Shown here: positions 1 to 9,742 of the stretch, in pieces
Layout of the letters: every line of letters begins with the position of its first letter
How positions within the stretch are numbered: position 1 is the first letter of the stretch
From: Clostridiaceae bacterium M8S5
Lineage (GTDB): Bacteria > Bacillota > Clostridia > Tissierellales > MCWD3
Assembly (NCBI GenBank): GCA_029227815.1
Contig: CP118523.1
Location: 434,001 to 498,000 of the forward strand
Direction: 5' to 3'
Length of the DNA stretch: 64,000 bases
The notes under the pieces: model-generated
Told to the model about the DNA's origin: nothing
Database searches by the model: none
The model's input: only the letters and a program-made list of their open reading frames with translations
Position numbers and translations under genes: made by a program

Positions 1-183
1 GAAGAAGGCAATAACATATCTAATATGCTAATGGCTGCAATGAACAATAAAGACCCTAAGTATGGACCATCAAACATGAGTGTACAGTTTATACAAAGTG
101 AAAATATTACCAGAATAATGCTAAGTGGAAGCGTATTATTCATAGAAACAATGCTACAGTCAATATCAGTGTTGACTGATTAA
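1..183 (+). CDS. C-terminal end of an unrecognised protein (partial)
   Basis: Frame 1 is open from the window edge to a TAA at 181-183 and gives the last 60 residues of a protein. The piece is rich in Met, Asn and Ser (it contains SNMLMAAMNNKD and ends SVLTD) and shows no motif I can assign. A strong hairpin terminator follows, which supports a real gene end here. The function cannot be judged from this fragment. Confidence 0.55.
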   Translation, partial: EEGNNISNMLMAAMNNKDPKYGPSNMSVQFIQSENITRIMLSGSVLFIETMLQSISVLTD

Positions 184-229
184 AAGTAAAAATATAGACA
201 TTGATGTTAAGTCTTAGGATTAATTTATA

Positions 230-281
230 GAAAAACTATATTTATCATTTTTTAGTTAAAAATGAATATAGTTTTTCATTT
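230..281. terminator. Bidirectional intrinsic terminator
   Basis: A 13-bp inverted repeat (GAAAAACTATATT at 230-242, AATATAGTTTTTC at 265-277) carries A-rich and T-rich flanks. It lies between the converging partial gene at 1-183 and the AraC gene on the minus strand, so it can end both transcripts. Confidence 0.75.
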
Positions 282-297
282 TATAGACAAACAAATA

Positions 298-1281
298 TTA
301 AGAACTTGGAAGTTTTGTAACCAAAGAGAGGTTACGATACTTACTAGGTAAAATACCAGTGTTTTTACGGAATATCTCCGAAAAATTACTGGCTTTTTTA
401 TATCCTACAACTTGAGCAATTTGACTAATGCTCAAATTAGTATTCGTTAGAAGATGCTCTGCTTGACTCATTCGTTTATTTAGTATATATTCATGAACAG
501 TACATTTATGAGCTTTTTTGAAAGTGTATTTTAATTTAGTCTTACCCATACAAGCTATTTTAGCTAGGTGGTCTAAATGGATATTATAACCAAAGTGATC
601 ATCTATATATGATGTAACACTACGTAGACTTTCCATATCCTCATTAGATATGCTTTTTGAAGTATATATAGGTTTGATTTTTTTAGTTTTTTGAACAATT
701 ATTGATATAGTTTCAGCTACTTTGCTTTCATAATATAGCTTTGCAGCTATGCCATTTAATTTGTAGTTTTTAATTTGGTTAAGTAAAAAAACTAATTCAG
801 GAAAATTTGTAGAACCATTAACGCTAGCAAAAGCATTTAGAGGATTTTCATATTCATTTGGGTATTTTGACTTTAAGTAATCTTCATAATACTTAGGCAT
901 TATTAAAATACCTATGCATCTAATAGGTATATTTTTATGATATAGTGCTTTGTATTTTCCTTTTCCAATATTACTTTTAATATAAGATGATGAAAGTCTT
1001 TTATAGGGATATAATTCTTCGCCTGAAACTGATTCATAGTAACAGATACTTATGTAATCAGGTTGATTTAACTCTAATATCAAATCTTCATAGTAACAAA
1101 AATCCATAATTGATATAGAAAACAAATCTTCACAGAAATATACCCAGTAATTCCCTTCACCAAATTCAGGTAAAAGAGAATAACAAGTCCACTCATCTGA
1201 TAATTCATGGTTGTCATCATTTTTAAAAAAACCATTTTCAAACATGCAAGATTCATACATTTCTCTTTGAATACCCATCAT
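298..1281 (-). CDS. AraC-family transcriptional regulator
   Basis: This is a DNA-binding activator of the AraC/XylS family. The C-terminal ~100 residues carry the paired helix-turn-helix with the family landmarks (IAQVVGYKKASNFSEIFRKN followed by GILPSKYR). The N-terminal ~220 residues are a sensor domain I cannot place. Start: an AGGAGG lies just before tandem ATGs at 1281 and 1278; the upstream TTG at 1308 would precede the Shine-Dalgarno site and is rejected. The gene is divergent from the ECF transporter. AraC regulators of the YbtA type control siderophore uptake in other bacteria and two YbtPQ-like ABC pairs are nearby, so regulation of the metal-chelate genes is likely but inferred. 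Confidence 0.88.
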   Translation of the reverse strand: MMGIQREMYESCMFENGFFKNDDNHELSDEWTCYSLLPEFGEGNYWVYFCEDLFSISIMDFCYYEDLILELNQPDYISICYYESVSGEELYPYKRLSSSYIKSNIGKGKYKALYHKNIPIRCIGILIMPKYYEDYLKSKYPNEYENPLNAFASVNGSTNFPELVFLLNQIKNYKLNGIAAKLYYESKVAETISIIVQKTKKIKPIYTSKSISNEDMESLRSVTSYIDDHFGYNIHLDHLAKIACMGKTKLKYTFKKAHKCTVHEYILNKRMSQAEHLLTNTNLSISQIAQVVGYKKASNFSEIFRKNTGILPSKYRNLSLVTKLPSS

Positions 1282-1296
1282 TAACCTCCTAATACC

Positions 1297-1327
1297 CTTA
1301 TCGGACAAAAAAACACCTTAATCGGAC
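1297..1327. promoter_or_regulatory. Direct repeat, probable AraC operator
   Basis: CTTATCGGAC (1297-1306) and CTTAATCGGAC (1317-1327) share the core TCGGAC spaced exactly 21 bp apart, two helical turns. That is the usual geometry for AraC-type proteins. The site is immediately upstream of the AraC gene and within the divergent promoter region of the ECF genes. Confidence 0.5.
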
Positions 1328-1391
1328 GAAACTGTTCGAGTGATATTGATATAAAAAAATTATACGTGTAATATAGTAATTAGTTCTAGAT

Positions 1392-1410
1392 GAAATTGAT
1401 TATCAATTAC
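1392..1410. promoter_or_regulatory. Fur-box-like 7-1-7 palindrome (weak)
   Basis: AATTGAT-t-ATCAATT (1394-1408) is a perfect 7-1-7 palindrome about 80 bp upstream of the ECF S component. It matches 13 of 19 bases of the classical Fur consensus, clearly fewer than the sites at 7952 and 11688. Fur or a related repressor may bind here. Confidence 0.4.
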
Positions 1411-1489
1411 TGAACTTATTTTATCAAAACTAATAAACATTTGCAAGACAGGGATATTAAAGGCAAAAATTACAAAAAGGAGAGTGTGT

Positions 1490-2080
1490 ATGCAAAAAAA
1501 AGATAAGATCCATATAAAAGATTTAATCACTATAGGAATATTTACGGCAATCTATTTCATAGTGTTTATGTTAGTTCAAATGGTGATGGGGGGTATACCT
1601 ATTGTATTTTTAATGATGCCACTACCAACAGCTCTTATAGGTGGAATAATATATATGCTATATATCGCTAAAGTTCCAAAACACGGTGCAATACTCATAA
1701 TGTCGACTTTACTTGCGATATTAATAGGTTCAATGCTTGGAGTGTGGACTGGGTTTGTTGTTCCAATAATATGTGGCATTTTGGCAGAAATGATCACTGG
1801 CATTGGAAAATTCAAAAGTTCTAGATGGAACATTGTAGGCTATAGTGTGTTTTCTTGCTGGATGACATGTGGATATATTCCATACTGGATAATGAGAGAA
1901 GCTTGGCTTGCGAAATCAGGACAGTATTATGATTCAACATATGTTGATAATCTAAGGGCAATTACTCAACCTTGGGTATTGTGGGCATTGATATCATCAA
2001 TTATTGTGGTAAGTTTACTTGGAGGTTTATTAGGTAAAAAGATGCTAAGAAAACATTTTGCTAAAGCAGGGATTGTATAA
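1490..2080 (+). CDS. ECF transporter S component, MptD/Trep_Strep family
   Basis: This is an integral membrane substrate-binding subunit (about 196 residues, five to six hydrophobic segments) of an energy-coupling factor importer. The segment after the first helix (GGIPIVFLMMPLPTALIGG), the overall size and the place next to EcfT and a fused ECF ATPase fit the MptD (Trep_Strep) S-component family. The substrate of that family is not settled; the neighbouring metal-chelate transporters suggest a chelate or tetrapyrrole. Start: AAAGGAGAG at 1476-1484 serves the ATG at 1490, rather than the GTG at 1484. The gene itself is intact, but its T and A partners are broken, so the importer is probably inactive unless other ECF modules supply them. 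Confidence 0.8.
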   Translation: MQKKDKIHIKDLITIGIFTAIYFIVFMLVQMVMGGIPIVFLMMPLPTALIGGIIYMLYIAKVPKHGAILIMSTLLAILIGSMLGVWTGFVVPIICGILAEMITGIGKFKSSRWNIVGYSVFSCWMTCGYIPYWIMREAWLAKSGQYYDSTYVDNLRAITQPWVLWALISSIIVVSLLGGLLGKKMLRKHFAKAGIV

Positions 2081-2081
2081 T

Positions 2082-2790
2082 ATGCAAAAATATATTGAAG
2101 AAAACAAGGTTTTTTGGTTAGATCCAAGAACAAAAATCATGCTACTTATATTCATAAATATTATCGTATTTAAGGGAAAAGGAATATGGACTGAACTTAC
2201 TATATTTGCATTTATATGCGTATTATTTGGACTTAGTCATAAATTTAAGTCGATGATTATATTTTCATGTATTTATGCAAGTATTTTTATTATTGACAAT
2301 ATCTCGCAGTACTTACCAAGGATAGTAGGTTCACTTTGTTCTATGACATCTACAATGATACATTTATATATACCATTTTTGATGATGGGAAGCTTTCTAA
2401 TTTCAACGACAAGGATTAATGAATTAGTTGCCATGATGGAAAGATTACACATAGCCACGTTGTATTATAATCCCGTTTTCTGTGTTATTTCGTTTTTTTC
2501 CAACAGTACGAATTGAATGGAAATCTATAAATAATGCCATGAAAGTAAGAGGTATTGGGCTTAATATTAGAAATATTTTTACCAAACCAATAAAAATAAT
2601 CGAATATATATTAGTTCCATTGCTATCATCTATGGTTAGAATAGGAGAAGAATTGTCTGCAGCAGCATTAACCAGGGGTCTTGGATCGGACGTAAAAAGA
2701 ACTAATATTGCCAAGATTGGTTTTGGAATCAAAGACGTAATATTGTTGATGATTATAACTACATTAATGATAGTGACAATAATCGTTTAG
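2082..2790 (+). pseudogene. ECF transporter T component, frameshifted
   Basis: The first frame starts at ATG 2082 and encodes the EcfT N-terminus (ENKVFWLDPRTK then several membrane segments). It runs out of frame near 2446-2470. The following frame resumes IIPFSVLFRFFPTVRIEWK and then the typical EcfT coupling region (AAALTRGLGSD), ending at 2790. A single-base shift therefore splits the gene into about 140 and 110 residues. EcfT is the scaffold that links the S component to the ATPases, and its C-terminal Ala-Arg-Gly coupling motif is now separated from the N-terminus. Either the gene is decaying or the base call is wrong. Confidence 0.8.
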
Positions 2791-2804
2791 AAAGGATATT
2801 CATT

Positions 2805-4330
2805 ATGATTGAATTTAAGGATGTGTCATTTAGTTATGGCGAGAATGCAACTAAGAAGCAGTATTCACTTTTAAATGCTAACTTTAAAATAGGGAATGGA
2901 GAATGTGTAGTTTTTTGTGGTAAAAGTGGATGTGGCAAGACTACTATTATGCGCCTGATAAATGGATTAATACCAACATACTATGGTGGCAATATTGTTG
3001 GTAGTATTAATGTGGATGGGTATAATCCGAGTGAAGTAAAAATACAAGAAATTTCTAAAATAGTAGGTAGTGTTTTTCAAAACCCACGTTCTCAATTTTT
3101 CAATCTTAACACAACAGACGAGATTGGGTTTGGTTGTGAGAACCAAGGTATTAAGCCACAAGAAATACTACAGAGAATAGATAAAACTGCAAAGTTATTA
3201 AATATTACAGATTTACTTGGAAGAAATATATTCAATTTATCAGGGGGAGAAAAACAAAAAATAGCATGTGCGTCAGTATGCGCAACTATGCCTAATATAT
3301 ATGTATTAGATGAGCCATCGTCAAATTTAGATGCTAAGGCTATACAGGACCTTAGATATATAATAAACATTTTGAAAAAGCAAGGTAAAACTATAGTGGT
3401 AGCTTAACATAGGCTTTATTACCTTATGGATTCAGCTGATAGATTTTACTATATGGAAGATGGTGAAATTAAAGATATATATACAAGAAAACAGTTAGAG
3501 GAGATAGATGATTACAATAGAGGAGAGATGGGGTTAAGGGCATTAAATTTGAATTCTCTTATTGCTAACAATTCAGAACACATGAAATCTCTACAATCAA
3601 TGATATTTGAAGATATACAGTATTATTACGGAAAAAAGAGAGTACTCAATATCCCGTCACTTACAATACCTTTTGGTCAAATAGTCGCTATAATTGGAGA
3701 TAATGGTGCTGGCAAAAGTACTTTTGTAGATTGTTTATGTGGTTTGAAGAAAAGTAAAGGAACTATCTCAATAAATAAAGTGCTATCACATAAAGAACGA
3801 ATCAAAAATTCATATTAGTAATGCAGGATGTTAATAGCCAGCTTTTTACAGAAAGTGTAATGGATGAGTTGCTATTGACAAATAGAACAAGTGATACAGC
3901 AAAAGAAGAAAGAATATTAGAAGATATGGACTTAACTTTTGCTAAAGAGTTACATCCCATGTCACTTTCAGGAGGACAAAAACAACGTGTGGCGATAGCA
4001 TCAGCTATAAATTGCTCAAAGAAGTTTGTTATATTTGATGAGCCTACAAGTGGATTAGATCATTGTCATATGAAAAGAGTTGCAAATTCCATAAACCAAA
4101 TTAAGCATGATGTTGAAATGATATTTATCATTACTCATGATTTAGAATTTATACTAGAATGTTGTAGTCATGTTCTGCATTTAGAACAAGGAGAGGCAAA
4201 GGATTATTATCAACTAAATCATAAGAGTATTAACAAATTAAAGCGATTTTTTATCAGAAAGAAAGGAGGTAACGAAAGTGCAAAACAAAAAGAAAAAAGG
4301 GATTATAAGACTGTTGGAACTAGCTGGTGA
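2805..4330 (+). pseudogene. Fused ECF ATPase (two ABC domains), nonsense plus frameshift
   Basis: This was a single ~500-residue protein with two ABC ATPase domains. Domain 1 has Walker A GKSGCGKTT, signature LSGGEKQK and Walker B IYVLDEPSS. An in-frame TAA at 3405-3407 replaces the conserved Glu codon of the AEHR switch region (IVVA-stop-HRLYYLMD), and the same frame continues to 3818. Domain 2 has Walker A GDNGAGKST, then loses one T near 3813-3816 (the frame ends NSY, while LVMQDVNSQ follows in the next frame). It then shows LSGGQKQR and Walker B FVIFDEPTSGLD. Two independent lesions in one gene argue for decay more than for a single sequencing slip. The tail overlaps the next gene's start by about 50 bases. 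Confidence 0.82.
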
Positions 4331-6089
4331 AAAAAAGACAATGATGATATGTGGAATAATATTATCTGTAATTAGTGTATTCTTTGCACTAGTACCTTTT
4401 ATTTCAGTATATTTTATATTAGCAGAAATTTTAATAAATGCATCAAATATATCAAATATAGATAGTGACTATCTAATATTATGGGCTATAAGAGGAGTAG
4501 CAGGAATGGTACTAGGGTATTTTTTTATGTACATTGGAGGGATGATTGGTCATATAGCTGCTTTTAGAACTCTTTATAATATAAGAGTAAAATTATCAGA
4601 AAAAATCGGGTTGCTTCCTATAGGTTTTTTTAATAAAAATTCAACAGGAAAGATAAAAAAGATAATAGAAGTTGATGTTGAAAAAATAGAGCTATTTATA
4701 GCTCATCAATTACCAGATTTGGTTAATACAATTGCAATGATAACAATTATATTTGTAGTAATGATTGTGTTAAATGTGTGGTATGCATTAGCTTGTATAG
4801 TGCCAATAATCATAGGCTTTTTTGCGCAGTATTCTATGATGTCAGGTAAAAAAGCTAGAGCAGGATTAAAAGAGTATTTTGATGCACTAGAAGACATAAA
4901 TACTTCATCAATACAATATATAAAAGGCATGCCATCAATTAAGGTTTTCGGTCAGACGGTTCATTCATTTAGAAAGTTCTATACAGATATGACTAAGTAT
5001 CAAAAATTTTGCATAAAATACACAGACAATTTTCAAGGGGTATATGTGTTTTTTAGGGTAATAGTATTGTCTCTAGCTACTTTTATACTGCCTGTAGGGC
5101 TTTACTTCATAAGTGGAGATCCAAATAATATTGCATTTGCAATAACATTGGTGTTTTTTTTAGTAATAGCACCTGGAGTTTCAGCTCCTATATTTAAATT
5201 AAATGGTTTTGCACAAACACTTAATATCATAGTGGAAGGAGTTAGACGTATAGATGATATCTTGAGTGAGAAAACCATTGAAGAGCCTGAGCATGGCAAG
5301 AAACCACAGTCATTTGATATAAAGTTTAAGAATGTGTCATTTTCATATGATAGCAATGGTGATATTGAAGTAATAAAAAATATAAATTTACGAGCTAACC
5401 AAGGAGAAATCACAGCATTAGTAGGGCCATCTGGCTCTGGAAAGTCAACAATAGCTCAATTAATACCTAGATTTTGGGATGTAAAAAAGGGCAGTATTAC
5501 TATCGGTGGAGTTGATATACGTGACATGAAAACAGATGAACTAATGAATGATTTGTCTTTTGTGTTTCAAGATACGTTCTTGTTTTCAGATACAATATAC
5601 AATAATATCCTAATAGGAAAGCCAACTGCTACTAGAGAGGAAGTATATAAGGCATCAAAAGCTGCACAATGTCACGAGTTTATTGAGAACTTACCTAATG
5701 GGTATGATACAAAAATAGGAGATGGAGGAACGTATCTTTCAGGAGGGGAAGAACAGAGAGTATCAGTAGCTAGAGCTATATTAAAGAATGCACCGATATT
5801 AATATTAGATGAGGCAACAGCTTTTGCTGACCCAGAAAATGAATATCAAATGCAGATGGCACTACAAAGACTAATCAATAATAAAACTGTATTGATTATA
5901 GCGCATAGACTTACAACTATATGTGATTCAAATAAAATAATAGTAGTAAATGAAGGTAAGATAGATGATGTCGGAAGACACGAAGAATTAATTTCCCACA
6001 ACGGATTATATAAAAAAATGTGGGATGCATATACCCAATCTGCTAACTGGAAAATAAACTCTATTCAAAATGAGGAGGTGTTGTCGTAA
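4278..6089 (+). CDS. ABC transporter, membrane plus ATPase half-transporter (YbtP/IrtA-like)
   Basis: The protein has 603 residues: six membrane helices (about 1-310) fused to an ABC ATPase with Walker A GPSGSGKST (near 383), signature LSGGEEQR (near 487), Walker B ILILDEATA and switch His IAHRL. It works as a heterodimer with the next gene, whose ATG overlaps this stop (TAATG). Exporter-type pairs beside AraC regulators and chelate importers are the pattern of YbtPQ and IrtAB, which import ferric siderophores despite their exporter fold; that role is inferred. The start is GTG at 4278 behind a strong AAAGGAGGT. The FADPENE after Walker B replaces the more usual SLDPENE. Confidence 0.85.
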   Translation: MQNKKKKGIIRLLELAGEKKTMMICGIILSVISVFFALVPFISVYFILAEILINASNISNIDSDYLILWAIRGVAGMVLGYFFMYIGGMIGHIAAFRTLYNIRVKLSEKIGLLPIGFFNKNSTGKIKKIIEVDVEKIELFIAHQLPDLVNTIAMITIIFVVMIVLNVWYALACIVPIIIGFFAQYSMMSGKKARAGLKEYFDALEDINTSSIQYIKGMPSIKVFGQTVHSFRKFYTDMTKYQKFCIKYTDNFQGVYVFFRVIVLSLATFILPVGLYFISGDPNNIAFAITLVFFLVIAPGVSAPIFKLNGFAQTLNIIVEGVRRIDDILSEKTIEEPEHGKKPQSFDIKFKNVSFSYDSNGDIEVIKNINLRANQGEITALVGPSGSGKSTIAQLIPRFWDVKKGSITIGGVDIRDMKTDELMNDLSFVFQDTFLFSDTIYNNILIGKPTATREEVYKASKAAQCHEFIENLPNGYDTKIGDGGTYLSGGEEQRVSVARAILKNAPILILDEATAFADPENEYQMQMALQRLINNKTVLIIAHRLTTICDSNKIIVVNEGKIDDVGRHEELISHNGLYKKMWDAYTQSANWKINSIQNEEVLS

Positions 6090-7828
6090 TGAAGAAACAG
6101 ATAAGTGATATAACCATGGGTAATCCTAAAAAAATGCTAAAGCCAATAGCTACGACTATGATTGCTAATCTAGTAAATATGTTTCCATTTAGTTTCATGA
6201 CAATAATTGTCATAAATATATATGAATATCACGCTAAAGCTAAAACTAACTTAAATACGACGATACTATGGCTATTATGGTTAGGAATGCTGGTAGCTAT
6301 ACTATTGGTATATTGGTGTGAAAGTAAATCATACAGATCAATATATCGTAGTGCATATGAGACATCAGCTGAAGGTCGTGGGATGTTAGCTGAACATATA
6401 CGAAGATTACCCCTCGGATATCTAATGAGCAAAGATGTAAGTGAATTAGGTAATATGATGATGAGTGATTTCCACCAGATAGAAGATGCAGCGACCAATT
6501 TCTTGCCACAGGTAGTTAGTGGGGTGATGATACCTAGCTTGGCATTTATAGGCTTATTGTTTGTAGATTGGAGATTGTCAGTTGCTATGTTTGCAGGGTT
6601 TCCATTTTCAATACTAATAATATTGGCAGTAAGAGGATTAGAAGGCAAATTTGGAAAAACACATTCAAAAGCAAGATTAGCTCAAGCTAACTGTTTGCAG
6701 GAGTATTTATTTGGTATAAAAGTAATAAAGGCATATAACCTCGGTGGTAAAAACTTCAAAACATTACAACAAGCATTTTCTAGATTTATGAAAGAGAGCA
6801 TAAAACTAGAAGGAGGATTAGGGCCATTCTTTTTAGTGGCTATTGCATTTTTGCAAACGGGGCTTTCATTGATTACAATTTGCGGAGTGTATTTGCTGTT
6901 AGATGGAGAATTGACAGTACCAGTTTTTGCATTGTTTTTGTTAGCTGGAACGCATATATTTGATCCATTAGTTGTTTCAATAATGCGATTACCCGGATTT
7001 AAGTATAATGCTATGGCAGGAAATAGAATTGTGAATCTACTCAATCAGCCAATTATGCAAGGACAAAAAGAATCACCTACTAAACATAATATTAAATTTA
7101 AAAATGTTAAATTTGCTTATGATAAAAATATAGTTTTAGATGATGTCTCAGTGGAGATGAAAGAAGGCACATTAACAGCAGTAGTTGGACCTTCTGGAAG
7201 TGGTAAAAGTACTTTACTCAAGTTAATAGCTAGATTTTATGATCCGCAGGTAGGGACAGTAACTTTCGGAGAAGTAAACCAGCAAGAAATAAATCCTGAA
7301 AGTTTGATGAAAAAAATATCTATGGTTTTTCAAGATGTGTATCTATTTCAAGACACTATTAAAAATAATATCAGATACGGACGAGAAAATGCTTCGCAAG
7401 ACGAGATTGAATTAGCAGCAAAACAAGCGTGCTGCCATGATTTTATAATGAAGCTTCCAAAAGGATATGACACAATGGTAGGAGAAGGTGGATCGACCTT
7501 GTCAGGTGGAGAGAAACAGAGAATATCTATAGCTAGAGCGATATTAAAAGATTCACCGGTTATACTTTTAGATGAGGCAACATCTTCTCTAGATCCAGAA
7601 AATGAATTAGATATGCAAAAGGCTATTAACAGATTAATAGAGGGACGAACAGTAATAATGATTGCGCATAGATTAAAAACAGTAGTCAATGCTGATAATA
7701 TTATAGTAATGGAAAGAGGAAAAATCCTAGAACAAGGAAAGCATATAGAATTGTTAAGCAATAAAAAATTGTACAAAAGATTATGGGATTTACAGGAAAA
7801 AACAAGTGGTTGGAATATAGTTCAGTAA
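6089..7828 (+). CDS. ABC transporter, membrane plus ATPase half-transporter (YbtQ/IrtB-like)
   Basis: The protein has 579 residues with six helices, then an ABC domain with Walker A GPSGSGKST (near 367), signature LSGGEKQR (near 471), Walker B VILLDEATSSLDPENE and switch IAHRL. It is the partner of the preceding gene, coupled by a one-base stop/start overlap. The pair resembles YbtP/YbtQ; the same arrangement recurs at 15023-18515. A strong terminator follows, so the ECF-ABC unit ends here. Confidence 0.85.
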   Translation: MKKQISDITMGNPKKMLKPIATTMIANLVNMFPFSFMTIIVINIYEYHAKAKTNLNTTILWLLWLGMLVAILLVYWCESKSYRSIYRSAYETSAEGRGMLAEHIRRLPLGYLMSKDVSELGNMMMSDFHQIEDAATNFLPQVVSGVMIPSLAFIGLLFVDWRLSVAMFAGFPFSILIILAVRGLEGKFGKTHSKARLAQANCLQEYLFGIKVIKAYNLGGKNFKTLQQAFSRFMKESIKLEGGLGPFFLVAIAFLQTGLSLITICGVYLLLDGELTVPVFALFLLAGTHIFDPLVVSIMRLPGFKYNAMAGNRIVNLLNQPIMQGQKESPTKHNIKFKNVKFAYDKNIVLDDVSVEMKEGTLTAVVGPSGSGKSTLLKLIARFYDPQVGTVTFGEVNQQEINPESLMKKISMVFQDVYLFQDTIKNNIRYGRENASQDEIELAAKQACCHDFIMKLPKGYDTMVGEGGSTLSGGEKQRISIARAILKDSPVILLDEATSSLDPENELDMQKAINRLIEGRTVIMIAHRLKTVVNADNIIVMERGKILEQGKHIELLSNKKLYKRLWDLQEKTSGWNIVQ

Positions 7829-7843
7829 AGTTAAACAAAGCGC

Positions 7844-7886
7844 TAGGGCTGTCTTAAGGTCAATTTAAGATAGTCCTATTTTTTTA
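7844..7886 (+). terminator. Intrinsic terminator
   Basis: A 14-bp stem (7844-7857 with 7865-7878, two G-U pairs) is followed by a run of seven T. It closes the first transport operon. Confidence 0.8.
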
Positions 7887-7951
7887 AGGGTGGTCAAAAT
7901 GAATTATATATCAACTGCTTTACAAACGATAAAATATAAAATATAATAAAT

Positions 7952-7970
7952 GATAACAATAATCATTATT
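7952..7970. promoter_or_regulatory. Fur box
   Basis: GATAACAATAATCATTATT matches 16 of 19 bases of the classical Fur consensus. It lies 13 bp upstream of the methyltransferase start and overlaps its ribosome-binding region (AGGGGGAT), so Fur could block both promoter clearance and translation. The 19-bp match was counted directly. Confidence 0.7.
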
Positions 7971-7983
7971 ATAGGGGGATAAT

Positions 7984-8627
7984 ATGGAAGCTAATATATC
8001 AAGTGCGTACAAATCATCTAAAAATATATATGATAGTGTATTGACAAAGGGGAATTTTTGGGCAAAGCTTTATAATAATATTTTTTGGAATGTTGATGAT
8101 ATTGATATAGCAGATAAAGTTCTAAACTTTTTACCAAATGATTTTGATGGTAAACTGCTAGATGTCCCAGTTGGAACAGCAGTATTTACCCATGAAAAAT
8201 ATAGAAAACTAAAAAAAGCACATATAATAGCATTAGACTTTTCTAATGAAATGCTTGAAAAAGCAAAAATAAGACTCAATTCTAATACTAAATGTATGCA
8301 AGGAGATGTTGGAGATTTACCATTTGATGACGAGAATTTTGATGTAGTACTTTCTATGAATGGATTTCATGCATTTAAAGACAAGCAAAGTGCATTTTCT
8401 GAGACTGTTAGAGTATTAAAAAAAGGTGGTATGTTTATAGGATGTTTTTATATAAGAAAGGAAAAATTACTGACTGATTTTGTAGTAAACAATGTTCTAT
8501 CAAAAAAAGGTTGGTTTACACCACCTTTTTATACAAGGGAGAATTAACTTATATATTAAGGAGTATGTATTCAAATGTAGAGATACACAATGATAATGCA
8601 ATAGCTTGGTTTAAATGTATAAAGTAA
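7984..8627 (+). pseudogene. SAM-dependent methyltransferase, frameshifted near the C-terminus
   Basis: This is a class I methyltransferase of about 214 residues if repaired. It has the SAM loop LLDVPVGTAVF, the acidic end of the second strand (IALDFSNEML) and the motif QGDVGDLPFDDENFD. The frame stops after FTPPFYTREN at 8547. The next frame continues with ELTYILRSMYSNVEIH and ends WFKCIK at 8627, so one base is missing near 8537-8541. GVPVG in place of the usual GCGTG is seen in methyltransferases of metallophore clusters. With its Fur box and its place between two chelate transporters, a role in chelate handling is plausible but unproven. Confidence 0.75.
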
Positions 8628-8663
8628 GACAATATAATAATCAGATACAAATCTTTGTTATCA

Positions 8664-8715
8664 AACAATAGGGCTAAACATAAACTATAACAATTAGTTC
8701 TATTGTTTTATTTTT
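8664..8715 (+). terminator. Probable intrinsic terminator
   Basis: AACAATAG (8664-8671) pairs with CTATTGTT (8700-8707), extended by GCTAA/TTAGT, and TTATTTTT follows. It lies just upstream of the AraC start, so it may also act as a leader structure for that gene. Confidence 0.5.
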
Positions 8716-8730
8716 GAGAGGATGTTAAAA

Positions 8731-9705
8731 ATGAGTAATCTAAATAAAGAATCTTTTTATCTTAATCAAATATCAGCGCTTTCAGAAACTAATGAATACT
8801 ATCGAAAGTACACGATATTACCACAGTATGGAAGTGGTACGTATACTATATATGAAATTATGCCAGGTATTAAATTGAGTATTAATGAATTTGCAATGAA
8901 AAAGAAAACAATCAACGAATCTGATGAATATGAAACTTTTTCTAAACCTATTTTGAAAATAAACTACTGCATAGATGGAAAAATGCTCGCTTACAATAGA
9001 CAAGGCAAAGCTTGTATTGCTGGAGAAAATAGTATAGCGTATTTTACAGGAAAAGAAAACATTTTTACAGTCGAACATTTTAATAAAAACTATAAAAGCA
9101 TTACGTTATGTGGATATATAGACGAGATAATTGATATATTAAATTATGCATTTCAAATAAAACCTGAGAAGATTACAAAGTTCTGTAAATGTATAAATAA
9201 TAAAACTGAGTTTGTGGTAGCCAGCAGTAATAAAATAGCTACGGATTATATATATGAAATCATAGATGCTATTAATAAAGGGGAAAATGATAAGTTGCGT
9301 ATCAAGGCTATCGAGTTGTTGCTATTTGAATTGAGGAATATTGATACAACTATTAATAAAAAACATGTTTATTATAATCGCGTAGTAATAGATAAAATAC
9401 GAAATGTTCATGAATTTATAATAAATAATTTAGATGAAAAAATAACTGTTAAGCAATTAAGTAATGATTTTGATATATCATTAGATACATTAAAGAGAGG
9501 GTTTAAAAAACTATACTCAAAAAGTGTATATTCATATATAAAGAAATCTAGATTGCAAAAAGGAAAAAAACTATTACAAACTAGCGATAAGAGAGTTACG
9601 GAGATAGCACTAATTTGTGGTTATAGTAACCATCATAGCTTCAGCAAAGCTTTTAAAGAAGAATATAAGATCACACCTAGAGAAGTAAGAAAAACAATAC
9701 TATAA
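8731..9705 (+). CDS. AraC-family transcriptional regulator (YbtA-like)
   Basis: The protein has about 324 residues. The C-terminal AraC double helix-turn-helix is clear (KQLSNDFDISLDTLKRGFKK and IALICGYSNHHSFSKAFKEE, then ITPREVRK). The N-terminal 200 residues begin with a region (YTIYEIMPGIKLSINEF) typical of the clostridial AraC regulators found with siderophore-type ABC transporters. GAGAGG at 8716-8721 favours the ATG at 8731. It sits directly upstream of the nickel/peptide-type importer and probably activates it when the chelate is present; this is inferred from context. Confidence 0.88.
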   Translation: MSNLNKESFYLNQISALSETNEYYRKYTILPQYGSGTYTIYEIMPGIKLSINEFAMKKKTINESDEYETFSKPILKINYCIDGKMLAYNRQGKACIAGENSIAYFTGKENIFTVEHFNKNYKSITLCGYIDEIIDILNYAFQIKPEKITKFCKCINNKTEFVVASSNKIATDYIYEIIDAINKGENDKLRIKAIELLLFELRNIDTTINKKHVYYNRVVIDKIRNVHEFIINNLDEKITVKQLSNDFDISLDTLKRGFKKLYSKSVYSYIKKSRLQKGKKLLQTSDKRVTEIALICGYSNHHSFSKAFKEEYKITPREVRKTIL

Positions 9706-9742
9706 ACATATAAAAATTCAAAAATAAACCAATTGCTTTTTA

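Noticed and set aside
4278-7828. Bacteriocin or multidrug exporter pair
   Set aside because: No precursor peptide or C39 peptidase domain. AraC regulators, ECF genes and a Fur-linked importer point to chelate uptake instead, though this is by context only.
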